From Streptomyces sp. Tue 6430 (GTDB lineage: Bacteria; Actinomycetota; Actinomycetes; Streptomycetales; Streptomycetaceae), in the NCBI GenBank assembly GCA_021568835.1, contig JAKGSH010000004.1, forward strand, positions 62,001 through 126,000: DNA of 64,000 bases, read 5' to 3'. Below, piece after piece: positions 1 through 7,121 of the stretch. The notes below the pieces were generated by a model. The model saw only the letters and a list, made by a program, of their open reading frames with translations, ran no database searches and was not told the DNA's origin. The first letter of the stretch is position 1. Each line of letters starts with the position of its first letter. The translations under genes were made by a program, and so were the position numbers.

Positions 1-64
1 CTCCGCAGGCCGCCCCGGCCCGTTCGTCGGGCGTACCGGTGACGCCGTGTCCTTCCGCCTCCGG

Positions 65-105
65 CAATCGCGGCCGGCGGCGTCTCCCGCCGCCGGCCGC
101 GATTG
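65..105. terminator. Strong hairpin terminator downstream of the PA14/DUF1080 gene
   Basis: A perfect 18-bp stem (65-82 pairing with 88-105) with a 5-nt loop lies 21 nt beyond the stop codon of the minus-strand gene that ends at 126. It has no U-tract, as is usual for Streptomyces terminators. Confidence 0.8.
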
Positions 106-125
106 CGCCGAGAACTGAGCTTCCG

Positions 126-3100
126 TCAATTCAGGTGCTGGATACGGACGTTGCGGAAGCGGACCTTGTTGCCGTGGTCCTGCAACCGGATCGCTCCCGC
201 CGCGGCGGTCTCCGGCCGGCCCGAGGCGGTGGGGCCGTCGAGGGTGATGTCGTCGTGCACCTTCGTGCCGTTCCACACGACCGTCACCCGCGCGTCGGCG
301 GTCTTGTGGCCCTCGGTGTCGTAGCGGGCGGCGCGGAAGACGACGTCGTACGTCTGCCAGGTCTGCGGTGCGGTCGCCGCGTTGGCGTCGGGCGGCTTCT
401 TCAGGTAGATCGCCCCGGCCTCGTCGTCACCCGGGGAGGTGTCGCCGAAGGAGTCGAGGATCTGCAGTTCGTAGCGGTCCTGGAGGAAGACGCCGCTGTT
501 GCCGCGGTCCTGGCCGGTCACGTCCGGGGGCAGGAGCGGGACGCGGAACTCGAGGTGCAGGGCGAAGTCCTGGTAGGCGTCCTTGGTGCGGAGGTCGCCG
601 CAGCACACCTCCATCGACGCCTCCTCGGCGAGCGGCCAGGCCGTCTGCCGCCCGTCCGTGTGCTGCCACCGGTCCTGCGAGGCGGCGGTGCCGTCGAAGA
701 GGGTGACGGGGGCGCCCGGGGGGTGCACGGTGATGAGGTCGAGGTTGACGTGTCCGGTGTCGCCGGGGTCGTACCGGTAGGAGACGGTGTTGGGTCCGGC
801 TCTCAGGATCAGGCGTTCGGTGCGGGTGGACCAGGTGTCCCAGTCGCCGGTGGAGGGGAGCGGCGTCTGCCGCACCTTCTCCCCGTTGACGTACAGCGAG
901 AGGGACTTGGTGCCCTGGAACGGGTCCGGGCCGTTGGAGTAGCGCAGGTTCACGTCGTGGACGCCGGCCTTCGGGACCGTGACGTCGAAGGTCGTGGCCA
1001 CCTTGCCCTCGGTGGCGTAGCGGTCGACGAAGCCGCTGCCGGAGTAGCCGGCGTGGTCGGTGTCGATGCCCGCCCTGCCGGTGAGCCGGGCCTCCTCGGC
1101 CTCGTAGAGGGTGGCGGGCGGCGGCTGCTCGCCGGGCATCGCGTTGAGCGTGTACCAGGCCTCGGTGCTCCACAGCGTCTCGCCGGAGGCGGAGGCGAAG
1201 GGACGCGGGGAGCGCACGTGCACCACGTGGCCGGGCTTGAGGCCGTCCAGCAGCAGCCGGACGGTGCGGCCGTCGCGCGAGAGTGTCGCCGAGCGTACGG
1301 GGAGCCGCCGTTCGGCGATCTTCGGTCCGCCGTAGTCGGCGGTCGGCGTGTAGCGCCACTGTTCGGCCCGGTAGCGGCCGGCGAGGTTCTCGGCGGTCTC
1401 GGCGGACAGCGGCTGGGTGTACGTCAGGTCGAAGCCGCCCGGTACGGCCCGCATGGTGCGGATGTCGAAGGTGTTGCCGCCGTTGGGGGTGAGTTTCTGC
1501 AGGCCGAACCTGAGCTTGCCCTCCTGGCCCCAGTTGCCGTCGGCTCCCAGGCCGCCGGCGTAGATCGCCCCGTCGGGGCCCGTGGTGATGCGGTTGACCC
1601 CGGCCTCCAGGCCCTGCGTGTAGCGGAAGACGGCGCCCTGGTAGGCGCCCTTGACCTTCTCCAGGTAGGCGCGCTGGAGTCCCCCGTAGGTGACGTCGCC
1701 GATGAGCATCTGCCCGGCGAACGGGCCCTTCGTCAAGTACAGAGGGGTGGAAGGGGAGTTGGCGATCTCGTTCTGCGGCAGCCACAGCACCGGCCGGGTG
1801 ACGGGAGAGTCCTCGAAGGGGCCGGGGGGCTCGGTGTGGTGGTTGAAGAAGCGGTCCTGCCCGATCTGCACCAGCTTGGACGACGGCAGCCATCCGCCCT
1901 GGTTGTCGGTGGCGAACAGACCGCCGCCCGGGCCCCATCCGATCCCGTTGGGCGTGCGCAGGCCTCCCGCGACGGGGCTGATCCGGCCCGTCCTCGCGTT
2001 CACCTTGTACGTGGTTCCGCGGCCGGGCGCCGGCTGCGGTGTGGTGGTCGCGCCGCCGAGGTCGATGGCGACGGAGAGGTTCACGTAGAAGTGGCCGTCG
2101 CGGTACAGCAGACCGAACGCGAACTCGTGGAAGTTCCCTCCGTACGGCCAGGTGGCGACCGTGCGGTACTCGTCGGTCACCTCGTCGCCGTCCAGGTCGA
2201 CCAGCCGGGTCAGTTCGTGCTTCTGCGAGACGTACAGCGCGCCCTCGGCGTACTTGACGCCCATGGGTTCGCGCAGTCCGCCCGCCACCTTCTTCACGGT
2301 GACCTTGTCGCGGCTCGTCGCGCCGGTGACGTGGTCGAGCAGGTACACCTCTCCGGCGGTGTTGCCGCTGCCGCCCCACGTACTGAGGGCGAGACGCCCG
2401 TCGGGCAGCCAGTCCATGCCGCTGACCTGCGGTTGGAAACCCTCGGGGCGCAGGTCGGTGAGCGTGAGGTCCGGCCGTACGGAGGTGAGCGGCAGGCCGT
2501 CGCCCGGGGAGTCGCCGCTCGCCTCGCACTCCTTGCGTCCCGGCGCCGTCACGCGGACGACACCGGCGTCGGTGTTCAGCGCCTCGGGCGGTACGACGGT
2601 GAAGTCGTCGGCGCCCGGCGGTTTCCAGGCGAGCCGCAGCTCCTGCCCGCCGTCACGCTCGAAGTGGTCGATCCGCAGGGGGTGCGGCCCGGCGGTGAGG
2701 TGGACGGTGCCGTCCTCGGGTTCGGCGCCGTGGAGTCCGTCGTGGTCGATCACGGTGGTGTCGTCGAGGGCCAGCCGCGAGCCGTCGTCGCTGGTGAGCC
2801 GGAACGCGTACGACCCCTCGCGCGGGGCGATCAGGTAGCCGGTGGCCTCCGTGACGAAGTGGTCGTCGAACCCTCCGAAGTCGGCGGCCGTGGACCAGTC
2901 GACCGTCGGCATGAGCTTGTCGTGGTTGGGGGTCTGGCCCGGTTTGAGGGTGCAGATCCTGTCCAGCGGGGTCTGCACGTCGTACACGCGGAGCGTGACT
3001 CCGGGCTCCTGTCGCGGGATGTCGGCGGGTGCGGCGGCGGTCGGGACGCCCAGGGCGCCGCCGGCGAGGACGACCGGGGTCAGCAGCGGGACGAGGTGTC

Positions 3101-3131
3101 TTCGGGCCCGGGGGAACAGGCGTCGGCGCAT
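126..3131 (-). CDS. Secreted PA14 / beta-propeller / CBM / DUF1080 multidomain protein
   Basis: A 1001-residue exported protein. Residues 1-33 form an Arg-rich signal peptide with a hydrophobic core and an Ala-rich end. A PA14 domain follows (about 43-180), then a long glucose/sorbosone-dehydrogenase-like or NHL-type propeller (about 215-590), a CBM6/35-like beta-sandwich beginning at YEAEEARLTG (about 690-825), and a C-terminal DUF1080 (3-keto-disaccharide hydrolase family) domain beginning at LFDGTAASQDRW (about 830-1001). The ATG at 3131 is chosen because an AGGAGG site sits just upstream and the signal peptide starts there; longer readings give an unlikely leader. DUF1080 proteins are lyases or hydrolases of oxidised sugars or concanavalin-like binders, so an extracellular role on plant or microbial glycans is inferred. 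The substrate is unknown. It appears monocistronic. Confidence 0.85.
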   Translation of the reverse strand: MRRRLFPRARRHLVPLLTPVVLAGGALGVPTAAAPADIPRQEPGVTLRVYDVQTPLDRICTLKPGQTPNHDKLMPTVDWSTAADFGGFDDHFVTEATGYLIAPREGSYAFRLTSDDGSRLALDDTTVIDHDGLHGAEPEDGTVHLTAGPHPLRIDHFERDGGQELRLAWKPPGADDFTVVPPEALNTDAGVVRVTAPGRKECEASGDSPGDGLPLTSVRPDLTLTDLRPEGFQPQVSGMDWLPDGRLALSTWGGSGNTAGEVYLLDHVTGATSRDKVTVKKVAGGLREPMGVKYAEGALYVSQKHELTRLVDLDGDEVTDEYRTVATWPYGGNFHEFAFGLLYRDGHFYVNLSVAIDLGGATTTPQPAPGRGTTYKVNARTGRISPVAGGLRTPNGIGWGPGGGLFATDNQGGWLPSSKLVQIGQDRFFNHHTEPPGPFEDSPVTRPVLWLPQNEIANSPSTPLYLTKGPFAGQMLIGDVTYGGLQRAYLEKVKGAYQGAVFRYTQGLEAGVNRITTGPDGAIYAGGLGADGNWGQEGKLRFGLQKLTPNGGNTFDIRTMRAVPGGFDLTYTQPLSAETAENLAGRYRAEQWRYTPTADYGGPKIAERRLPVRSATLSRDGRTVRLLLDGLKPGHVVHVRSPRPFASASGETLWSTEAWYTLNAMPGEQPPPATLYEAEEARLTGRAGIDTDHAGYSGSGFVDRYATEGKVATTFDVTVPKAGVHDVNLRYSNGPDPFQGTKSLSLYVNGEKVRQTPLPSTGDWDTWSTRTERLILRAGPNTVSYRYDPGDTGHVNLDLITVHPPGAPVTLFDGTAASQDRWQHTDGRQTAWPLAEEASMEVCCGDLRTKDAYQDFALHLEFRVPLLPPDVTGQDRGNSGVFLQDRYELQILDSFGDTSPGDDEAGAIYLKKPPDANAATAPQTWQTYDVVFRAARYDTEGHKTADARVTVVWNGTKVHDDITLDGPTASGRPETAAAGAIRLQDHGNKVRFRNVRIQHLN

Positions 3132-3424
3132 TGGTCCTCCTGAACTGGGGACCGGACCGTGCCGGATGTCGCTCCGGTCCACCGCGGTGGGGGATGCGGG
3201 TTCCGCAAGGACTGCGGGTTCCGCCGCAAAGCTAGGGGACTTCCGCTCGCCGCGTCCATACTTTGTCATCGATGCGGGCAAAGTCCTGCGCGTCGGAGAC
3301 CCCGCGCCGGGCGGCTCGCCCGGAGGGCGGCCGGGCGGACGCGGCTCCGCGGGTGCGGAGCCGCTGAACCCGCCTTGCGGGAAAGCCGGTTGGGCGTTCC
3401 CCGGTCGGACGTCCGGCGTCCGCG

Positions 3425-4228
3425 TCACCCGCTCCGGTGGCGGGCGAACTCCCAGGGGTCGTGGGCGGAGAAGACCTCGACCCGGTCACCGTGGTCGCGG
3501 ACCAGTTCGCGCAGCCGGGCCTGGGTTCCCAGCCGCAGGTCCCGGTGCACCTGCGAGCCCGTCTGGACGAGGTCCAGCAGCGGATGGGGCTCCTTCAGGT
3601 CCTCGATCTCCCGGTGGTAGTAGTAGGCGTCGCCGCAGTGCAGGAGCCACCGGTCGCCGTCGAGGACGGCGACCCCCGTGTGGCCGGCGGTGTGACCGCC
3701 GAGGGGAACGAGCCGGACCTGCGGGGGCAGCCCCTTCGCCCGCAGCGCGGTGAAGCCGAACCACTGCTCGCCGGGCTCGTCGTCGTAGGTGACCCAGCGG
3801 GGCCCGTGCGCCCAGTGGGCGGGCCGGTAGCGGAAGCTGGGCGCCTCGGCGCGCGCCGCGGCGAGTTCGCCGGCGAGCACGTGGACCCGGGCGTGGGGGA
3901 AGTCGGGAAGGCCGCCGCTGTGGTCCACGTCGAGGTGGGTCACGATGATGTCGCGCACGTCGGACGGCGCGTACCCCAGCCGGGCGACCTGCCGGACGGC
4001 CGTCTCCTCCGCGTCGAGGACGGGCCCGGCCATCTCGACCCAGTCCGCCCCCAGGGTGCCGTCCGGGTCGCGGACGTCGCCGAGTCCCAGTCCCGTCTCC
4101 ACCAGGATCAGGCCGTCGGCGCCGGTCTCCAGCAGCAGGCAGTGGTTCACCGCGGGGGCGGGCGGGGGGCCGTCGTAAGTGGCCTCGATCGTGCGCACGG
4201 AGCCGCAGTTCAGGTGATGGATCTTCAT
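3425..4228 (-). CDS. Metallo-beta-lactamase fold hydrolase
   Basis: A 267-residue protein with the MBL-fold metal motif THLDVDHSGG (HxHxDH variant, with Asp replacing the second His as in glyoxalase- and lactonase-like members). Downstream ligands appear as GGHTAGHTG, HCGDAYYY and SAHDPWEF, in the AHL-lactonase-like order. The start at 4228 (MKIHHLNCGS) is only 15 nt from the palindrome shared with the divergent MerR gene, and I see no ribosome site, so the message may be leaderless. A cytoplasmic thiol-ester, lactone or ester hydrolase is likely. The substrate cannot be told from sequence. The adjacent MerR regulator probably controls it. Confidence 0.85.
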   Translation of the reverse strand: MKIHHLNCGSVRTIEATYDGPPPAPAVNHCLLLETGADGLILVETGLGLGDVRDPDGTLGADWVEMAGPVLDAEETAVRQVARLGYAPSDVRDIIVTHLDVDHSGGLPDFPHARVHVLAGELAAARAEAPSFRYRPAHWAHGPRWVTYDDEPGEQWFGFTALRAKGLPPQVRLVPLGGHTAGHTGVAVLDGDRWLLHCGDAYYYHREIEDLKEPHPLLDLVQTGSQVHRDLRLGTQARLRELVRDHGDRVEVFSAHDPWEFARHRSG

Positions 4229-4243
4229 GACGACTAGGCTGGT

Positions 4244-4263
4244 ACTTGAACCGCGGTTCAAGT
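4244..4263. promoter_or_regulatory. MerR-type operator, perfect 20-bp palindrome
   Basis: ACTTGAACCGCGGTTCAAGT is a perfect palindrome in the 48-bp gap between the divergent MBL and MerR genes. Read on the minus strand, a TTGAAC -35-like element lies inside it, followed after 17-19 nt by CCTAGT/TAGTCG just before the MBL start. The long spacer and placement of the dyad inside it are the classic arrangement for MerR-family promoters. Confidence 0.8.
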
Positions 4264-4276
4264 CAAGGAGGAGCTG

Positions 4277-4678
4277 GTGACCGATCCACTGCTGGACATC
4301 GCCGAGGTCGCGGGGCGGACCGGGTTGGCGCCGTCGGCACTGCGCTTCTACGAGAGGAGGGGCCTGATCGCCGCCGCGGGGCGCAACGGCCTGCGCCGCA
4401 CCTACCATCCGGACGTACTGGAGCGCCTGGCGCTGATCGTGTGCGCGCGCGGCGCCGGCTTCTCGGTGGCCGAGATCGGCCGGTTCCTCGTCGCGCGGCC
4501 GTCCGACGCGGATCTGCGCACGGGCATGGCGGCCAAGGCCCGCCACCTCGACGAGCAGATCGGCCGGCTCACCCGACTGCGCGACAGCCTGCGGCACGCC
4601 GCCGTCTGCGACCACGAGCCGATCGTCGACTGCCCCGACTTCAAGCGGGCCGTCGGCGATGTGCCCCCGCCGGGCTGA
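4277..4678 (+). CDS. MerR family transcriptional regulator
   Basis: A 133-residue protein with an N-terminal winged helix-turn-helix typical of MerR/SoxR (IAEVAGRTGLAPSALRFYER at about 8-27), a recognition wing (GLRRTYHPDV) and a dimerisation helix at about 75-110. Two Cys residues near the C-terminus (AVCDHEPIVDCPDF, about 110-122) recall the metal- or redox-sensing loops of SoxR-like members. The GTG start at 4277 follows an AAGGAGGAG site. It is divergent from the MBL hydrolase and likely binds the palindrome at 4244-4263. The inducer is unknown. Confidence 0.9.
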   Translation: MTDPLLDIAEVAGRTGLAPSALRFYERRGLIAAAGRNGLRRTYHPDVLERLALIVCARGAGFSVAEIGRFLVARPSDADLRTGMAAKARHLDEQIGRLTRLRDSLRHAAVCDHEPIVDCPDFKRAVGDVPPPG

Positions 4679-4960
4679 GCCCCGTCGCCGCCTTCCCGCC
4701 TGCCCCGCGACGCCCCGCACGCTCCCCCGAGGGGCACCCGCTCGCCGCACCGGGCCCTGAGCCGAGTACGTCCGGCACGGGTCGTACGTCCAGCACGGCC
4801 CGTACGGCCCTCACGGCCCCTACGTCTCATACGTCCCGTACGAGGATCAGGGCCCGGCACTCCCCCGGCCTCCGGCCCGGGGGGGACCCCCGGAGCACGC
4901 ACCCGACGCCGCGGGGCCCGCCCTCCGGGCGGACGACGGGAAGGCGACGACAAGGTCTGG

Positions 4961-5308
4961 TCAGCGGGCGCTTCCGGCGTTCCGCTCCGGGGCCGCCCGG
5001 TCGTACCGGTCGGCGTCGCGGCTGACCGACACCCGTCCTCCGGTGCTCGTCTCGGGCTTCAGCTCGACCTGTACCTGATGGGTCGTCTGACGGTCCACCG
5101 ATCCCCCGAGTTCGGCCGTCACCACGCCGATGCGCACTCCGCCCCGGCCCGTTCCCGAGTGGTGGACCTGCACGGTGAACGTCAGGCTCACCTTCTCCAC
5201 GGTGAAGCCCAGGGCCCGGCCCTGCGCCTCGTCGCGGGCCCGCTCCAGTTCGCCCCGGATCTGTCGGATCACCTCGGTCAGCCCCACGAATCCCGGCCCG
5301 TCCGTCAA
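4961..5308 (-). CDS. Trypco2 (trypsin co-occurring domain 2) family protein
   Basis: A 115-residue acidic protein: an N-terminal amphipathic helix (LTEVIRQIRGELERARDEAQ), then alternating beta strands (FTVEKVSLTFTVQVHHSG, IGVVTAELGG, THQVQVELKPE). This matches the trypco2 family, small proteins that co-occur with trypsin-like proteases in actinobacterial conflict or signalling operons. The reading starts at TTG 5308; an in-frame GTG seven codons later is a possible alternative. It is divergent from the protease at 5385 with only 76 bp between them, which supports a functional link. Its biochemical role is not established. Confidence 0.75.
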   Translation of the reverse strand: MTDGPGFVGLTEVIRQIRGELERARDEAQGRALGFTVEKVSLTFTVQVHHSGTGRGGVRIGVVTAELGGSVDRQTTHQVQVELKPETSTGGRVSVSRDADRYDRAAPERNAGSAR

Positions 5309-5372
5309 CTCGCCACCCCCATAAGCTCGTTGATCTCACGTCGCCCCAGTATGCGACAGGACCGAGCGCTCG

Positions 5373-5378
5373 TATAGT
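5373..5378 (+). promoter_or_regulatory. -10 element TATAGT of a probable leaderless promoter
   Basis: TATAGT ends 6 nt before the ATG at 5385, so transcription should begin at or next to the start codon. No Shine-Dalgarno sequence is present. The -35 is weak. Confidence 0.5.
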
Positions 5379-5384
5379 CGTGGT

Positions 5385-7121
5385 ATGACGGCCGACGGGG
5401 GTGTCGATGATGGTTCGTCACTCGAAACGCCTTGCTGGGCGGTGCGCATCCGGCGGGCGGACGGGAGGATCGCGGGCGCCGGCATCCTGCTGAGCCCGGA
5501 CCGGGTCCTCACCTGTGCGCACGTGGTCGAGGACAGGAGTGCGCGGTACACCGCGGAGTTCGTCGGAGCGGCACCCGGCCGCGCCGTGCCTTCGGTGACG
5601 GCGTGGGTCGACGGGGACGCGTACGTGCCGAACACCCTGGACGCCGACGGGGATCCCAGCGGTGACGTGGCACTGCTGCGGCTCGAGCGTCCGCGGCCCG
5701 CCGGCGAGGCGACACCGCTGTACCGGCTCTCCGCGCCCGACCGCGCGGTGCAGATGTACGGCTTCCCCCACGACCACAACGGCGGCATCTGGTTCCGGGC
5801 CGGCATCGTCGGTGGCTGCGGCCGCGACGGGCAGGTCCAGCTGAGTCCGACGAGCCCCGGCGAGTTCGCCAGTCCGGGATGCAGCGGCTCGGGCGTGATG
5901 GACACCCTGACCGGAAAGGTCATCGGGATGCTCCTCAGCGGGATCGGCGACCGGCACGGGAACCTGTTCTCCTTCATGAGCCCGGCCGAGACCATCGTGC
6001 GGCACCTGCCCCAGACCGGCCGGTGGACCCGGGGAAGGACGGCCGTCGACGACCGGCTCAGGTCCACGCGCGAGGACGCGGCGGAGGCCCTGCTCGACGA
6101 GCCGTTCGCCCAGCGCCTCGCCGACTGGCTCCAGAACGACGGGCGGCAGGTGAAGATCAGCCTGGTGCCGGCCGACGACGCGGTGCGGGCCGCCACCCTG
6201 CGCCGCGCCATCACCCTGGCCGACCGGGAGCTGCGCACCGCGGCCTCCGTGAACCGGGCCTCCCTCGACCCGCCCGGCACCGTCCCGTCGGCCGGCGGTC
6301 ACGACCTGGCGGTGGACGCGGCGGGCCTCACCTCGGCGCGGATCGGGGAGCGGATCGCCGAGCGCATGGGGCTCTGGCAGCATCCGGCCGACCCGGTGGC
6401 CGAGCGCATCAGGGCCGCGGACGTCACCCTCACCCTGGTCGTCGTCGGAGTCGACGAGGCCGCCGACCCGCCGGCCCTGCTGGACCTCCTCGAGACGCTG
6501 CGGGCCAAGGGCAGCCGCCTGCTGCTGATCTTCCGCACCGCCGACGCGACCTACCACCGGGCCCGGCACGACCTGGTCGTCGTACCGGAACGGGAACGCC
6601 GCGCACGCCTCGTCGAGCGGCTGGAAGAGATCACCGGCCCCCTGGCGCGGACCCTGAGCCGGCGCACGGCGGCCGTACGCGGCGACGGCGTCCGGCCCGC
6701 CGACACCGACCTGGTGAGGGCCCATGCCGCGCTGGCGGCGCTCCGGCGCGCACAGGACGGCGACACCGGGCCGCACCAGGACCTGGCCCGGTACGAGCGG
6801 CTCGCCGACCGGGTGGCCGCGCGGATGACCACGGCCATCGGCACCCTCGACCGGCTCCGCGAGCGGCGGGCGGAACTGGACGGCAGGCTGCGCGGCTACC
6901 ACGTCCTGCACCTGGACTCCGTACGGGGCGAGGAGGAGGACCTGGCGCTGGACGCCCTCCGGGTCCGCGCGCACGAGCTGTTGCAGGCCAGGCCGTGCGA
7001 CGTGCGGGCCGCCGAGGCCGCCGTGGAGGCCTACACCCGCCACGTCGACCGCGGAGCCCTCCGCGGACCGGGACAGGGGCAGGAACAGGGACAGGGACAA
7101 GGAGGTGCCTCCGCGTCATGA
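5385..7121 (+). CDS. Trypsin-like serine protease with C-terminal effector/NTPase-like region
   Basis: A 578-residue cytoplasmic protein with no signal peptide. Residues 15-215 form a chymotrypsin-fold protease: His46 in TCAHVVED, Asp94 in SGDVALLRL, and Ser167 in GCSGSG, where the usual GDSGG is altered but the nucleophile is kept. The next region (about 235-430) contains a strand LTLVVVGVDEA resembling a Walker B or sensor strand, but I see no P-loop, so any NTPase would be degenerate. The tail (about 470-550) is helical and ends in a Gly/Gln-rich repeat. It overlaps the PknG-like kinase start by 4 nt (ATGA), so the two are translationally coupled. The divergent neighbour encodes trypco2. 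Proteolysis of an intracellular target under kinase control is inferred. Confidence 0.8.
   Translation: MTADGGVDDGSSLETPCWAVRIRRADGRIAGAGILLSPDRVLTCAHVVEDRSARYTAEFVGAAPGRAVPSVTAWVDGDAYVPNTLDADGDPSGDVALLRLERPRPAGEATPLYRLSAPDRAVQMYGFPHDHNGGIWFRAGIVGGCGRDGQVQLSPTSPGEFASPGCSGSGVMDTLTGKVIGMLLSGIGDRHGNLFSFMSPAETIVRHLPQTGRWTRGRTAVDDRLRSTREDAAEALLDEPFAQRLADWLQNDGRQVKISLVPADDAVRAATLRRAITLADRELRTAASVNRASLDPPGTVPSAGGHDLAVDAAGLTSARIGERIAERMGLWQHPADPVAERIRAADVTLTLVVVGVDEAADPPALLDLLETLRAKGSRLLLIFRTADATYHRARHDLVVVPERERRARLVERLEEITGPLARTLSRRTAAVRGDGVRPADTDLVRAHAALAALRRAQDGDTGPHQDLARYERLADRVAARMTTAIGTLDRLRERRAELDGRLRGYHVLHLDSVRGEEEDLALDALRVRAHELLQARPCDVRAAEAAVEAYTRHVDRGALRGPGQGQEQGQGQGGASAS

Noticed and set aside
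39..3143. Very long plus-strand reading frame opposite the PA14/DUF1080 gene
   Set aside because: It mirrors the codon bias of the minus-strand gene, is Val/Gly/Arg-rich, and shows no domain or ribosome site.
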